Below are positions 12,707-18,116 of a stretch of 33,477 nucleotides of DNA, in pieces. The DNA lies in IMG/VR virus record IMGVR_UViG_3300000117_000119, positions 1 to 33,477 of that record, one strand, 5' to 3'. The notes beneath the pieces are model-generated. The model worked only from the letters and a program-made list of their open reading frames with translations, was not told the origin of the DNA and did not search any database. The first letter of the stretch is position 1. Each line of letters starts with the position of its first letter. This stretch comes from a virus. The position numbers and the translations under genes were made by a program.

Positions 12707-12909
12707 GTGTAGACCCAACAAACGATGTAGCAGGAGATATCTTTGAAGAAATAGTAGGAGATACCTTAGGTTCAATAGAGCACAACCTAACCCATATCAT
12801 AGATGAAAATCTAAACACCTCAGCAGTCAGAGGTGAATGGCACGAATGGTTCTGGGATAACCGAGAACAAATCAAGGGCGCTATAATGGATAAAATTAAA
12901 ATAGATTAA
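12694..12909 (+). CDS. small acidic protein
   Basis: This 71-residue protein is acidic (VAGDIFEEIVGDTLGSIEHN, then HEWFWDNREQIKGAIMDKIK). It is predicted to be helical, with an aromatic patch (WHEWFW). I recognise no family. Overlaps with both neighbours, 13 bases before and 1 base after, indicate coupled translation in the 11962-13451 operon. Confidence 0.45.
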   Translation: MDIMSVDPTNDVAGDIFEEIVGDTLGSIEHNLTHIIDENLNTSAVRGEWHEWFWDNREQIKGAIMDKIKID

Positions 12910-13451
12910 TGAGAGGCATAGACAAATTGTTTAGGTTTCATGAACTCAGTAGAGGGTCTCAGATAGAGGCTCTCTACAATGAAAGGGATGCCACAATAAA
13001 AGCAGGGTATCTTTATGCTGATGAATCTATCAACAGTTTATTTGAATTTGCCAAAATCTTAGGGACTAAGGTAACTGACTTCGATATCAATTTCTACGAT
13101 GCAACCGAAAAAAGTTACTGCAAATTTAAAAGCCAATGGAAATACAAAGATGTTGATTGGCATGAGATAATTCAAAACCTATCTAAGATAGATGGATTGT
13201 TCACTGGATACTTTGCAGATGTACACCTATTTAGAGAGCTCAGGGAGGCAGTTTATGAGGACAATGAACTCAACCCTAACAAAATCCTTAAAAGATGCTT
13301 TAATGAGTGGCTGAGAGCTTGTAGAGAGGAAGCAGACACTTATATAAGTGAAGACTATCTTAGAAGTAAATTTGAAGCAGGTGATTTCCTTTTTCTGGAG
13401 GATGGCACTTACTTCTCAAGAGGGGATAATCCACTTAGTTATTTAGTATAA
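12909..13451 (+). CDS. conserved phage hypothetical protein
   Basis: This 180-residue protein has blocks ILGTKVTDFDINFYDA near 50 and SYCKFKSQWKY near 69, then a helical region and a C-terminal AGDFLFLEDGTYF. The combination of a beta segment with SYxKF and a terminal (F)xxDGxxF strand resembles phage early proteins of unknown role that I have seen in other tailed phages; the link is weak. It is the last gene of its operon, and its stop codon is also the first base of a GAATTCAATA repeat array. Confidence 0.45.
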   Translation: MRGIDKLFRFHELSRGSQIEALYNERDATIKAGYLYADESINSLFEFAKILGTKVTDFDINFYDATEKSYCKFKSQWKYKDVDWHEIIQNLSKIDGLFTGYFADVHLFRELREAVYEDNELNPNKILKRCFNEWLRACREEADTYISEDYLRSKFEAGDFLFLEDGTYFSRGDNPLSYLV

Positions 13452-13531
13452 ATTCAATACCTTAAAATGTAAATTCAATAGGTGTAAATTCAATAGGTGT
13501 AAATTCAATACCCCCCAATGTGAATTCAATA
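13449..13531 (+). repeat. five copies of TRAATTCAATA
   Basis: Copies of T(A/G)AATTCAATA start at 13449, 13470, 13485, 13500 and 13521, so spacings are 21, 15, 15 and 21 bases, a symmetric pattern. Four begin TAA and the last begins TGA, giving stops in several frames. The array lies between the last codon of the 12909 gene and a terminator. Related copies occur at 1885-1912 and near 15505. A protein- or RNA-binding array is possible. Confidence 0.6.
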
Positions 13532-13556
13532 CCCCCTTTTTTTAGGGGGTTTTTTT
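13531..13556 (+). terminator. intrinsic terminator
   Basis: ACCCCCT (13531-13537) pairs with AGGGGGT (13544-13550) around a T-only loop, followed by a T tract to 13556. Confidence 0.8.
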
Positions 13557-13824
13557 GTGGCTTTTTGCCAAATGTTAAAGTTTTGTTAAAATTGGAAAAA
13601 TAGTTTTTTCCTTTACCCTTTTTTATACTTTTACGGGTGAATACGTTATTTGAAATATCGGCATTAAGTGAGTTTTTGAGCTATTTAGCGACCAAGACAG
13701 AATATGATTAGCGGGAATACATAAAGAAACAAGCGAAAATTTCACAACGAAAGGGTATGAAAGAACCGACTATTTGTAAGAAACTCACTTTTATAAAATC
13801 AATTATTAACTAAAAATTATTATT
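13557..13824 (+). other. 268-base leader with long-range pairing and a broken ORF
   Basis: No intact gene is seen. It contains the 15-mer TGTTAAAGTTTTGTT (13573-13587), then TTGGAAAAATAGTT (13592-13605), identical to part of the 11407 promoter, but without a good -7 box. AAGTGAGTTT (13666-13675) can pair perfectly with AAACTCACTT (13781-13790), closing a 105-base domain that holds small hairpins such as GCTATTTAGC (13680-13689). A GTG-started frame at 13637 reads 24 plausible codons (MNTLFEISALSEFLSYLA...) to a TAG at 13709, and a -1 shift there would extend it by about 24 more. It may be a structured RNA leader, a decayed gene, or both. Confidence 0.45.
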
Positions 13825-13941
13825 ATGCAAAACGGACTAAATCAAAATGAACATTTACTTAATTGTGAAATATGCAATTCACTAATGACAGAAGAAGAAC
13901 ACAAATATTGTGATATTTGCGGCGACTGCTTAGAAAATTAA
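13825..13941 (+). CDS. 38-residue zinc-ribbon-like microprotein
   Basis: This tiny protein has two CxxC pairs separated by about 14 residues (CEIC...CDIC, then GDC), the layout of a one-knuckle zinc ribbon. Similar minimal zinc proteins occur in phages and plasmids. It starts after ATTATTATG, and its leader holds the 19-base sequence complementary to the candidate RNA at 10765. It is the first gene of a cassette whose base use differs from the rest. Confidence 0.5.
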   Translation: MQNGLNQNEHLLNCEICNSLMTEEEHKYCDICGDCLEN

Positions 13942-13969
13942 AATCAACTATTAAATAAAATTTATTATT

Positions 13970-14137
13970 ATGGAAAAATTTACCAAAGAACAAAAAGAAA
14001 TTATTGCTTATTGCGTTTCTGTTATGGAATGCGATATTGAGCCTGATTCGAAAATGGCTGGTGATTTTAAAGCTATATTATTTAAATTCCAAAATCAAGG
14101 AATTTGGGGGCATATAGATACAAACTCATTCATTTAA
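13970..14137 (+). CDS. 55-residue hypothetical protein
   Basis: This small protein (EKFTKEQKEIIAYCVSVMEC, then MAGDFKAILFKFQNQGIWGH) is likely helical. I recognise no family. Its leader (CAACTATTAAATAAAATTT) is a near copy of those of the two neighbouring genes, which suggests common translational or RNA-based control. The strong A/T content fits the other cassette genes. Confidence 0.45.
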   Translation: MEKFTKEQKEIIAYCVSVMECDIEPDSKMAGDFKAILFKFQNQGIWGHIDTNSFI

Positions 14138-14163
14138 TCAACTATTAACTAAAATTTAAAACA

Positions 14164-14769
14164 ATGGAATTATTAACACAAAACACAAAATTGAAAAACA
14201 CATCTAAAACCATGAATAAAAGAGTATTCAATTTTGGAATAACTGCATACAAAAGCATGTCAGGGAAATTAATTTGTCCCTTTGCCAAAGATTGCGTAAA
14301 GTATTGTTATGCTCAAAAAGGTGCTTATTCATGGAGCAATGTAAAACCCGCTTTTGAGAAAAGATATGAATTAACCAAAACCGATAATTTCATTGATTTA
14401 ATGAATAGCGAAATTAAAAGGAAAAAAGTTGATTTTTTACGGATACATGATAGCGGAGATTTTTATTCTAAAGACTATATAAAAAAGTGGTTTACAATTG
14501 CCAATGATAACCCAAACGTAAAATTTTATGCATACACCAAAAGTTTTATTTTATTTCAGGGGTTAAACATTCCTGATAATTTAGATATAATATTTTCAGA
14601 AGGTGGAAAGCATGATAAATTGATTAACACTAAAATACACCGCCATGCCCGTATTTTTGACAATGAAAGCGACCTAATAAAAAACGGTTATGTTAACGCC
14701 AGTAAAAATGACCTAATGGCAACAAAGTTTTTTAATGAGTCTAATAAAGTTGGGCTAATCTTTCACTAA
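14164..14769 (+). CDS. Gp88-like cysteine-cluster protein
   Basis: This 201-residue protein resembles the phage family named after mycobacteriophage gene product 88. Signature blocks are FNFGITAYKS, a cysteine cluster CPFAKDCVKYCYAQKGAY near residue 38, NVKPAFEKRYELT, VDFLRIHDSGDFYS near 95 and KFYAYTKS near 120. The cluster (C-x5-C-x3-C) recalls metal- or Fe-S-binding domains, distantly like DUF5131 or radical SAM proteins, but the spacing differs from canonical CxxxCxxC. Biochemical role unknown. It has a leader nearly identical to those of the preceding two genes and is the largest gene of the cassette. Confidence 0.7.
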   Translation: MELLTQNTKLKNTSKTMNKRVFNFGITAYKSMSGKLICPFAKDCVKYCYAQKGAYSWSNVKPAFEKRYELTKTDNFIDLMNSEIKRKKVDFLRIHDSGDFYSKDYIKKWFTIANDNPNVKFYAYTKSFILFQGLNIPDNLDIIFSEGGKHDKLINTKIHRHARIFDNESDLIKNGYVNASKNDLMATKFFNESNKVGLIFH

Positions 14770-14785
14770 TTTAAAACCAATAAAA

Positions 14786-14992
14786 ATGTACTTACATAGA
14801 TTTACAATTCAACAAAAACCAAACGGTAGAATTATACCAACATTGTATTTTAAATTCTGCCGATATCCTAAAAAAACCAAACTGTATAAAAAGCTTTTAA
14901 CCATGTTAGACAATAACGAAATTGAAAGCTTTAAATATAGCGTATACAATACAGGAATTGAATACTATAAAACAATAACTAAAAAACAATAA
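14786..14992 (+). CDS. 68-residue hypothetical protein
   Basis: This basic, tyrosine- and lysine-rich protein has beta-like segments (MYLHRFTIQQKPNGRIIPTL, then FKYSVYNTGIEYYKTI). No family was recognised. It is A/T-rich and uses TAA like the rest of the cassette. It lies 16 bases after the Gp88-like gene and ends one base before the next start. Confidence 0.45.
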   Translation: MYLHRFTIQQKPNGRIIPTLYFKFCRYPKKTKLYKKLLTMLDNNEIESFKYSVYNTGIEYYKTITKKQ

Positions 14993-14993
14993 C

Positions 14994-15218
14994 ATGGAAT
15001 TCAGGAAAAAAATATCTTATTCATTGAGCAATGGAAAAACCATTACTACAATTAAAACGTTTAAAAATTTGCACCATTTTGATAATTACTATAATAAACT
15101 AATTAAATCGGGGTGCAACGTTTTAAGCATGGAAAGGGCAGTTGATATAATAGGCGATATCAACAAAGTAGCAATTCAGGACAAAGAATTTTATAATAAA
15201 TTAATCGGTAAATTTTAA
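14994..15218 (+). CDS. 74-residue hypothetical protein
   Basis: The protein (FRKKISYSLSNGKTITTIK, then FKNLHHFDNYYNKLIKSG) suggests a beta-hairpin followed by a helix, with a C-terminal IIGDINKVAIQDKEFY segment. I see no known motif. It lies tight between two similar small genes, which supports it being real. Confidence 0.45.
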   Translation: MEFRKKISYSLSNGKTITTIKTFKNLHHFDNYYNKLIKSGCNVLSMERAVDIIGDINKVAIQDKEFYNKLIGKF

Positions 15219-15222
15219 TCTC

Positions 15223-15432
15223 ATGGCAAATAAAACACAATTTGAATACAACAGAAAAAGCAAAAAGCAATTAAATAATACTATTAAACAAATTAAAATA
15301 ATAGACAATTTCCATGAACACAAAGGATATAAGAAAGACACTGTTTTGGATGTTTTATATATCAAAAATAATGGTTTTATAATTACTAAAAATTATTGTT
15401 GCTCCTTTGCTGAAATTGAAATAATAAATTAA
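15223..15432 (+). CDS. 69-residue hypothetical protein
   Basis: This basic protein has a lysine-rich N-terminal helix (NRKSKKQLNNTIKQIKI) and a hydrophobic C-terminal part (DTVLDVLYIKNNGFIITKNY) that contains a CC pair. No family was recognised. It is the last gene of the cassette and is followed 26 bases later by a terminator. Confidence 0.45.
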   Translation: MANKTQFEYNRKSKKQLNNTIKQIKIIDNFHEHKGYKKDTVLDVLYIKNNGFIITKNYCCSFAEIEIIN

Positions 15433-15458
15433 ACCTTAATACTAATTAATTAAATATT

Positions 15459-15483
15459 AACCCCTTTTAATAGGGGTTTTTTT
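15459..15483 (+). terminator. intrinsic terminator ending the cassette
   Basis: AACCCCT (15459-15465) pairs with AGGGGTT (15472-15478), loop TTTAAT, then a T tract. Confidence 0.8.
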
Positions 15484-15747
15484 ATACCCTATATTTAGGT
15501 AAATTATTGGAACTCAATAGTAAATAATTAAATTTAATGGATTTAATAGGCTTCCTTTAACCCCTCAGACGCAATTTAAGCCCCTTGAGAGACAATTTAA
15601 GCCACTCAAATTTACTTTTGATATATTGATATAGACTGGAAAAAAACAAGCCCTTAAAAAGGCTTATTTGAATAGCTCTCCCTGATATATTGTTATAAAA
15701 GTATATTAACCCACACTCTACACACACTACTATTTCCAACTGCCACC
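15484..15747 (+). other. 264-base non-coding stretch with repeats and a decayed intergenic element
   Basis: No convincing gene. It starts with TATATTTAGG (15490), like a -7 box, then AACTCAATAG (15511-15520) and ATGGATTTAATAGG (15537-15550). This parallels the element at 1875-1913, but the ORF stops after 7 codons (MDLIGFL). CAATTTAAGCC repeats at 15572-15582 and 15593-15603, 21 bases apart. A hairpin follows at 15648-15665. CCAACTGCC at 15736-15744 is the spacer motif GGCAGTTGG in reverse. Confidence 0.45.
15640..15665 (-). terminator. possible minus-strand terminator
   Basis: On the minus strand AAGCC and GGCTT form a hairpin followed by GTTTTTTT. The only upstream promoter-like match is the reversed GGCAGTTGG motif at 15736-15744, whose -7 box is poor, so any minus transcript here is speculative. 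Confidence 0.35.
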
Positions 15748-15779
15748 TTTGGATATTAGAAATATTATTTATATATTGC
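15748..15779 (+). promoter_or_regulatory. promoter candidate
   Basis: TTTG 15748-15751, spacer of 20, TATATTGC 15772-15779, close to the TATCTTGC box at 11924. It lies 11 bases before ATG 15791, so the transcript would have almost no leader. Confidence 0.5.
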
Positions 15780-15790
15780 AACGATATACT

Positions 15791-16042
15791 ATGGCACGAA
15801 AACGCAAACCACTCCCTAAAGAAATATTTAGAGCTGACCAATGGAAATGTATGAGTTGGTGTTTAGCTAATGGTATCAAGATATATTATGTGCCAAAGAA
15901 ATATCATGAAGAAGATTATCTAATCGAGATAGACCACTATACAGATAAAATACGCAGTACAGAGAGATACCCTGTAAAAGAGGCATCCCTTAAAATATGG
16001 GAGCTATATTGCTACTACTACGATAAGAATAATTCCAACTGA
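15791..16042 (+). CDS. 83-residue hypothetical protein
   Basis: This basic, aromatic protein (ARKRKPLPKEIFRADQWKC, then YYVPKKYHEEDYLIEIDHY) ends in YPVKEASLKIWELYCYYYDK. I do not recognise the family. ATG 15791 follows a promoter-like site directly; an upstream in-frame TTG would overlap the -33 box and is rejected. It stands alone between terminator-flanked stretches. Confidence 0.5.
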   Translation: MARKRKPLPKEIFRADQWKCMSWCLANGIKIYYVPKKYHEEDYLIEIDHYTDKIRSTERYPVKEASLKIWELYCYYYDKNNSN

Positions 16043-16202
16043 CTATATGGCGGATATATATATAAAGGTATTTTCTATCTTAATATATACAGTATTATAA
16101 TTTATATATTAAGTTAATATATCTAGTTATATATATATATAGTTATATATCTATATATACAGTTATGTAATATACATACTACTTTATATATTATTATGCC
16201 AA
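16043..16202 (+). other. extremely A/T-rich non-coding stretch
   Basis: This stretch of about 160 bases is almost pure A/T, with alternating TATATA and several copies of AGTTATATA (for example 16114-16122 and 16141-16149). No gene fits. It lies just upstream of the structural genes. It could be a melting region for an origin, a spacer before the late promoter, or a curved element. Nothing here identifies which. Confidence 0.4.
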
Positions 16203-16233
16203 TTAGGCAGATGGACAATCTAAGGTACACAAT
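16203..16233 (+). promoter_or_regulatory. possible late promoter of the structural genes
   Basis: TTAG 16203-16206, spacer of 19, TACACAAT 16226-16233. The spacer begins GCAGATGGA, close to the GCAGTTGGA of the 11407 and 11901 sites. The -7 box is weak for a host sigma factor, which would fit recognition by a phage factor (inference). It lies 23 bases before ATG 16257. Confidence 0.4.
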
Positions 16234-16256
16234 TCTATTAATCTATTACTATATAT

Positions 16257-16961
16257 ATGGGGAATACCACAATGCAAATTGAGTTAGACGTTCCAACTAC
16301 TTTATCAGATATTACTCTAGGGCAATATCAAAAATACATTAAGGTGGTTAATGAAAATGAAGGGCAGGATGCCGACAACTTCCTTAACAAGAAGCTTATT
16401 GAAATATTCTGCAATGTTGATTTAAATCAAGTAGAGGGGATTCCTTTGGTGGAGGCTGAGAAAGTGATAACTGTAGTCTCTAAAGCGTTTGAGGAAAAAC
16501 CTAAGTTAGTTCGTCATTTTAACCTTAGAGGTGTTGAGATGGGATTTATCCCTAAACTAGATGATATATCTCTTGGTGAGTATATAGATTTAGAAAACAC
16601 CATTTCGGATTGGCAAAAAATCCATGAGGCAATGAGTGTTTTGTACAGGGTTGTTAATTTCAAGTCGAAAGATAAATATACGATAGCTCCGTATAAACCT
16701 AATGAGGATATAAAGATGATGATGAAAGAGATGCCAATGGATGCAGTAATGAGTTCGATGGTTTTTTTTTACGATTTAGGGAAGGAGTTATCGAGGGCTA
16801 CCCTGAGTTATATGGAGGCGGAGGTGAAGAAGGGCAAGACCTCTCCCCTCAAGGAAACTTTGGAGCAAAGTGGGGTTGGTATCAATCAATTTACGGACTT
16901 GCTAAAGGAGATGTCCTCAAGTTTGACGAAGTTACCGAAGAATCACTTTACAAGTGTTTAA
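16257..16961 (+). CDS. tail assembly chaperone, short form
   Basis: This 234-residue protein resembles the flavophage tail assembly chaperone. Blocks are LSDITLGQYQKYIKV near the N-terminus, FIPKLDDISLGEYIDLENTI near 97 and VFFYDLGKELSRATLSYMEAE near 169. In siphoviruses the chaperone gene makes a short product G and a frameshifted G-T product that help assemble the tail around the tape measure. A run of nine T at 16762-16770 offers a slip site, and the -1 frame continues to 17032. Oddly, it lies about 6 kb before the tape measure, with several tail genes between, rather than adjacent. Confidence 0.75.
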   Translation: MGNTTMQIELDVPTTLSDITLGQYQKYIKVVNENEGQDADNFLNKKLIEIFCNVDLNQVEGIPLVEAEKVITVVSKAFEEKPKLVRHFNLRGVEMGFIPKLDDISLGEYIDLENTISDWQKIHEAMSVLYRVVNFKSKDKYTIAPYKPNEDIKMMMKEMPMDAVMSSMVFFYDLGKELSRATLSYMEAEVKKGKTSPLKETLEQSGVGINQFTDLLKEMSSSLTKLPKNHFTSV

Positions 16962-17032
16962 ACTTCTTGGTGTTCGAAAAGGAAAAGAATGAGCTAGAAG
17001 CTAGTCTAATAAAGAAAGCATACAAAAGATAA
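16706..17032 (+). CDS. tail assembly chaperone, -1 frame extension
   Basis: The -1 frame is open from 16706 to TAA 17030-17032 and, in its last 60 codons, reads a protein I recognise from flavophages: GNFGAKWGWYQSIYGLAKGD, then FDEVTEESLYKCLNFLVFEK and a KAYKR end. It has no start codon of its own. It would be made as the C-terminal part of a fusion of about 258 residues with the short form if ribosomes slip at 16762-16770. The stop abuts the next ATG. The coordinates give the open stretch; actual use begins at about 16769. Confidence 0.7.
   Translation, partial: GYKDDDERDANGCSNEFDGFFLRFREGVIEGYPELYGGGGEEGQDLSPQGNFGAKWGWYQSIYGLAKGDVLKFDEVTEESLYKCLNFLVFEKEKNELEASLIKKAYKR
16762..16770 (+). promoter_or_regulatory. 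putative -1 ribosomal slip site (T9)
   Basis: In the zero frame the codons are GTT TTT TTT TAC, so the heptamer T TTT TTT fits X XXY YYZ. It is the only canonical heptamer I found in the overlap of the two frames. After a -1 slip the next codon is TTA at 16769. Confidence 0.65.
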
Positions 17033-17524
17033 ATGAAAACTTACTACAATCTTATTGATAACATTTACAATTATCTAATTGGCAATAACAGCATCAAGAC
17101 TGTTACATTTGGTGATATCTTAGAGGTAGATTTATCTAAGCAAACCATCTTCCCACTTGCCCATGTTGGTGTAAACGATGTTACATTCAGCGACCATGTA
17201 ATGAATTTTAATATTAACGTAATTGTAATGGATATTGTCGATGAAAGTAAAGACGATAAACAAAATGTGGCGAAGCCTCACTTGGGGTTGGATAATAAGC
17301 AAGATATTCTTAATACGATGCTTACTGTGGTTAATGGACTCCAGAGTTCACTTCGCAGGGGAGGCATGGAGTCGAATAGCTATGAACTTAATGAATCGGC
17401 TACAGCTTCTCTTTTCGAGGATAGATTTGAGAATCTTCTTACAGGTTGGTCTATGGTTCTTAATATTGAAGTACCCAATTCAGATATGGCACTAATCGAT
17501 GCAAATGGTTCATCATGTCTGTAA
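17033..17524 (+). CDS. tail completion/terminator-like protein
   Basis: This 163-residue protein has the pattern of a conserved flavophage neck or tail-terminator protein: YYNLIDNIYNYLIGN, VTFGDILEVDLSKQTIFPLA near 25-44, a beta-strand with NFNINVIVMDI, then a loop and VVNGLQSSLRRG. Such proteins cap the tail tube and join it to the head. It starts at the chaperone stop and overlaps the next gene by 10 bases. Assignment rests on remembered similarity and position. Confidence 0.55.
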   Translation: MKTYYNLIDNIYNYLIGNNSIKTVTFGDILEVDLSKQTIFPLAHVGVNDVTFSDHVMNFNINVIVMDIVDESKDDKQNVAKPHLGLDNKQDILNTMLTVVNGLQSSLRRGGMESNSYELNESATASLFEDRFENLLTGWSMVLNIEVPNSDMALIDANGSSCL

Positions 17525-18114
17525 CTAGATTAAAATTACGAAACACAGAAAACTACATGGTTGGTTTTTCTAATCGTTTAGTAAAGCTTCTTAAAATAGA
17601 AATAGGGAGAAACAGGACAAGAAATTATAATGGTAAAACAGTAAGTGCTCCAATAGATAATACTGGAAGTTTAAAGGGTAGCCTTGAAGTCCATATGAGT
17701 AAATCAAGGATGAAGAAGTTTGCCGAAGGGGGGTCTTTTTCTTTAGGCATTAGAGGGAATAGTTATGGGGAAAAATTAGATGAAGGTGGGTTGGTCAATG
17801 CAGAAGTATCTAAAATAATAAAATGGATTAAGAGTAAACCTGTCAAGTTGAAAGATGCTAGAGGGAGATTTGTTACTGCTGATGACGCAGGTTACAGGAT
17901 AAATAAGTTAGCCAATAACATAGTCAGAAGATTGAATGGAAATACAGGTAGTGGGATAAAAGCAACTAATTTTATAGGGGACGCTATAGACTTTGCAATG
18001 CAACAAATAGCAACTATAGCTGACCCAGTAGAAGAAGATATATACCTCAACTTAGATGAAATAATGATAAGAGCAGGTTACACTAAAAAAGGAGACGATT
18101 ATATAATAGAATAA
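17515..18114 (+). CDS. HK97 gp10-like neck/tail component candidate
   Basis: This 199-residue protein is basic at the N-terminus and contains IGRNRTRNYNGKTVSAPIDN, then GSLKGSL and FSLGIRGNSYGEKLDEGG. The arrangement of a substituted loop followed by a YxxxLDxG turn is seen in gp10-like tail components, which link the connector to the tail tube. The end (EIMIRAGYTKKGDDYIIE) is helical then acidic. Its neighbours support a neck role. Confidence is moderate. Confidence 0.5.
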   Translation: MSVTRLKLRNTENYMVGFSNRLVKLLKIEIGRNRTRNYNGKTVSAPIDNTGSLKGSLEVHMSKSRMKKFAEGGSFSLGIRGNSYGEKLDEGGLVNAEVSKIIKWIKSKPVKLKDARGRFVTADDAGYRINKLANNIVRRLNGNTGSGIKATNFIGDAIDFAMQQIATIADPVEEDIYLNLDEIMIRAGYTKKGDDYIIE

Positions 18115-18116
18115 TT

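Noticed and set aside
13449-13531. CRISPR-like array
   Set aside because: The repeats are only 11 bases with spacers of 4-10 bases that are themselves similar or G/C-only; there are no cas genes.
15736-15752. Minus-strand promoter with the GGCAGTTGG motif and a short RNA ending at 15640
   Set aside because: The -33 box is GGTG instead of TTTG and the expected -7 position reads TGTGTAGA, so it is too weak to list as a promoter; kept only as a motif match.
15557-15841. 94-residue open frame on the minus strand
   Set aside because: It crosses a non-coding stretch with a terminator-like hairpin, lies antisense to the 15791 gene and its promoter, and its aromatic-rich sequence has no domain-like pattern.
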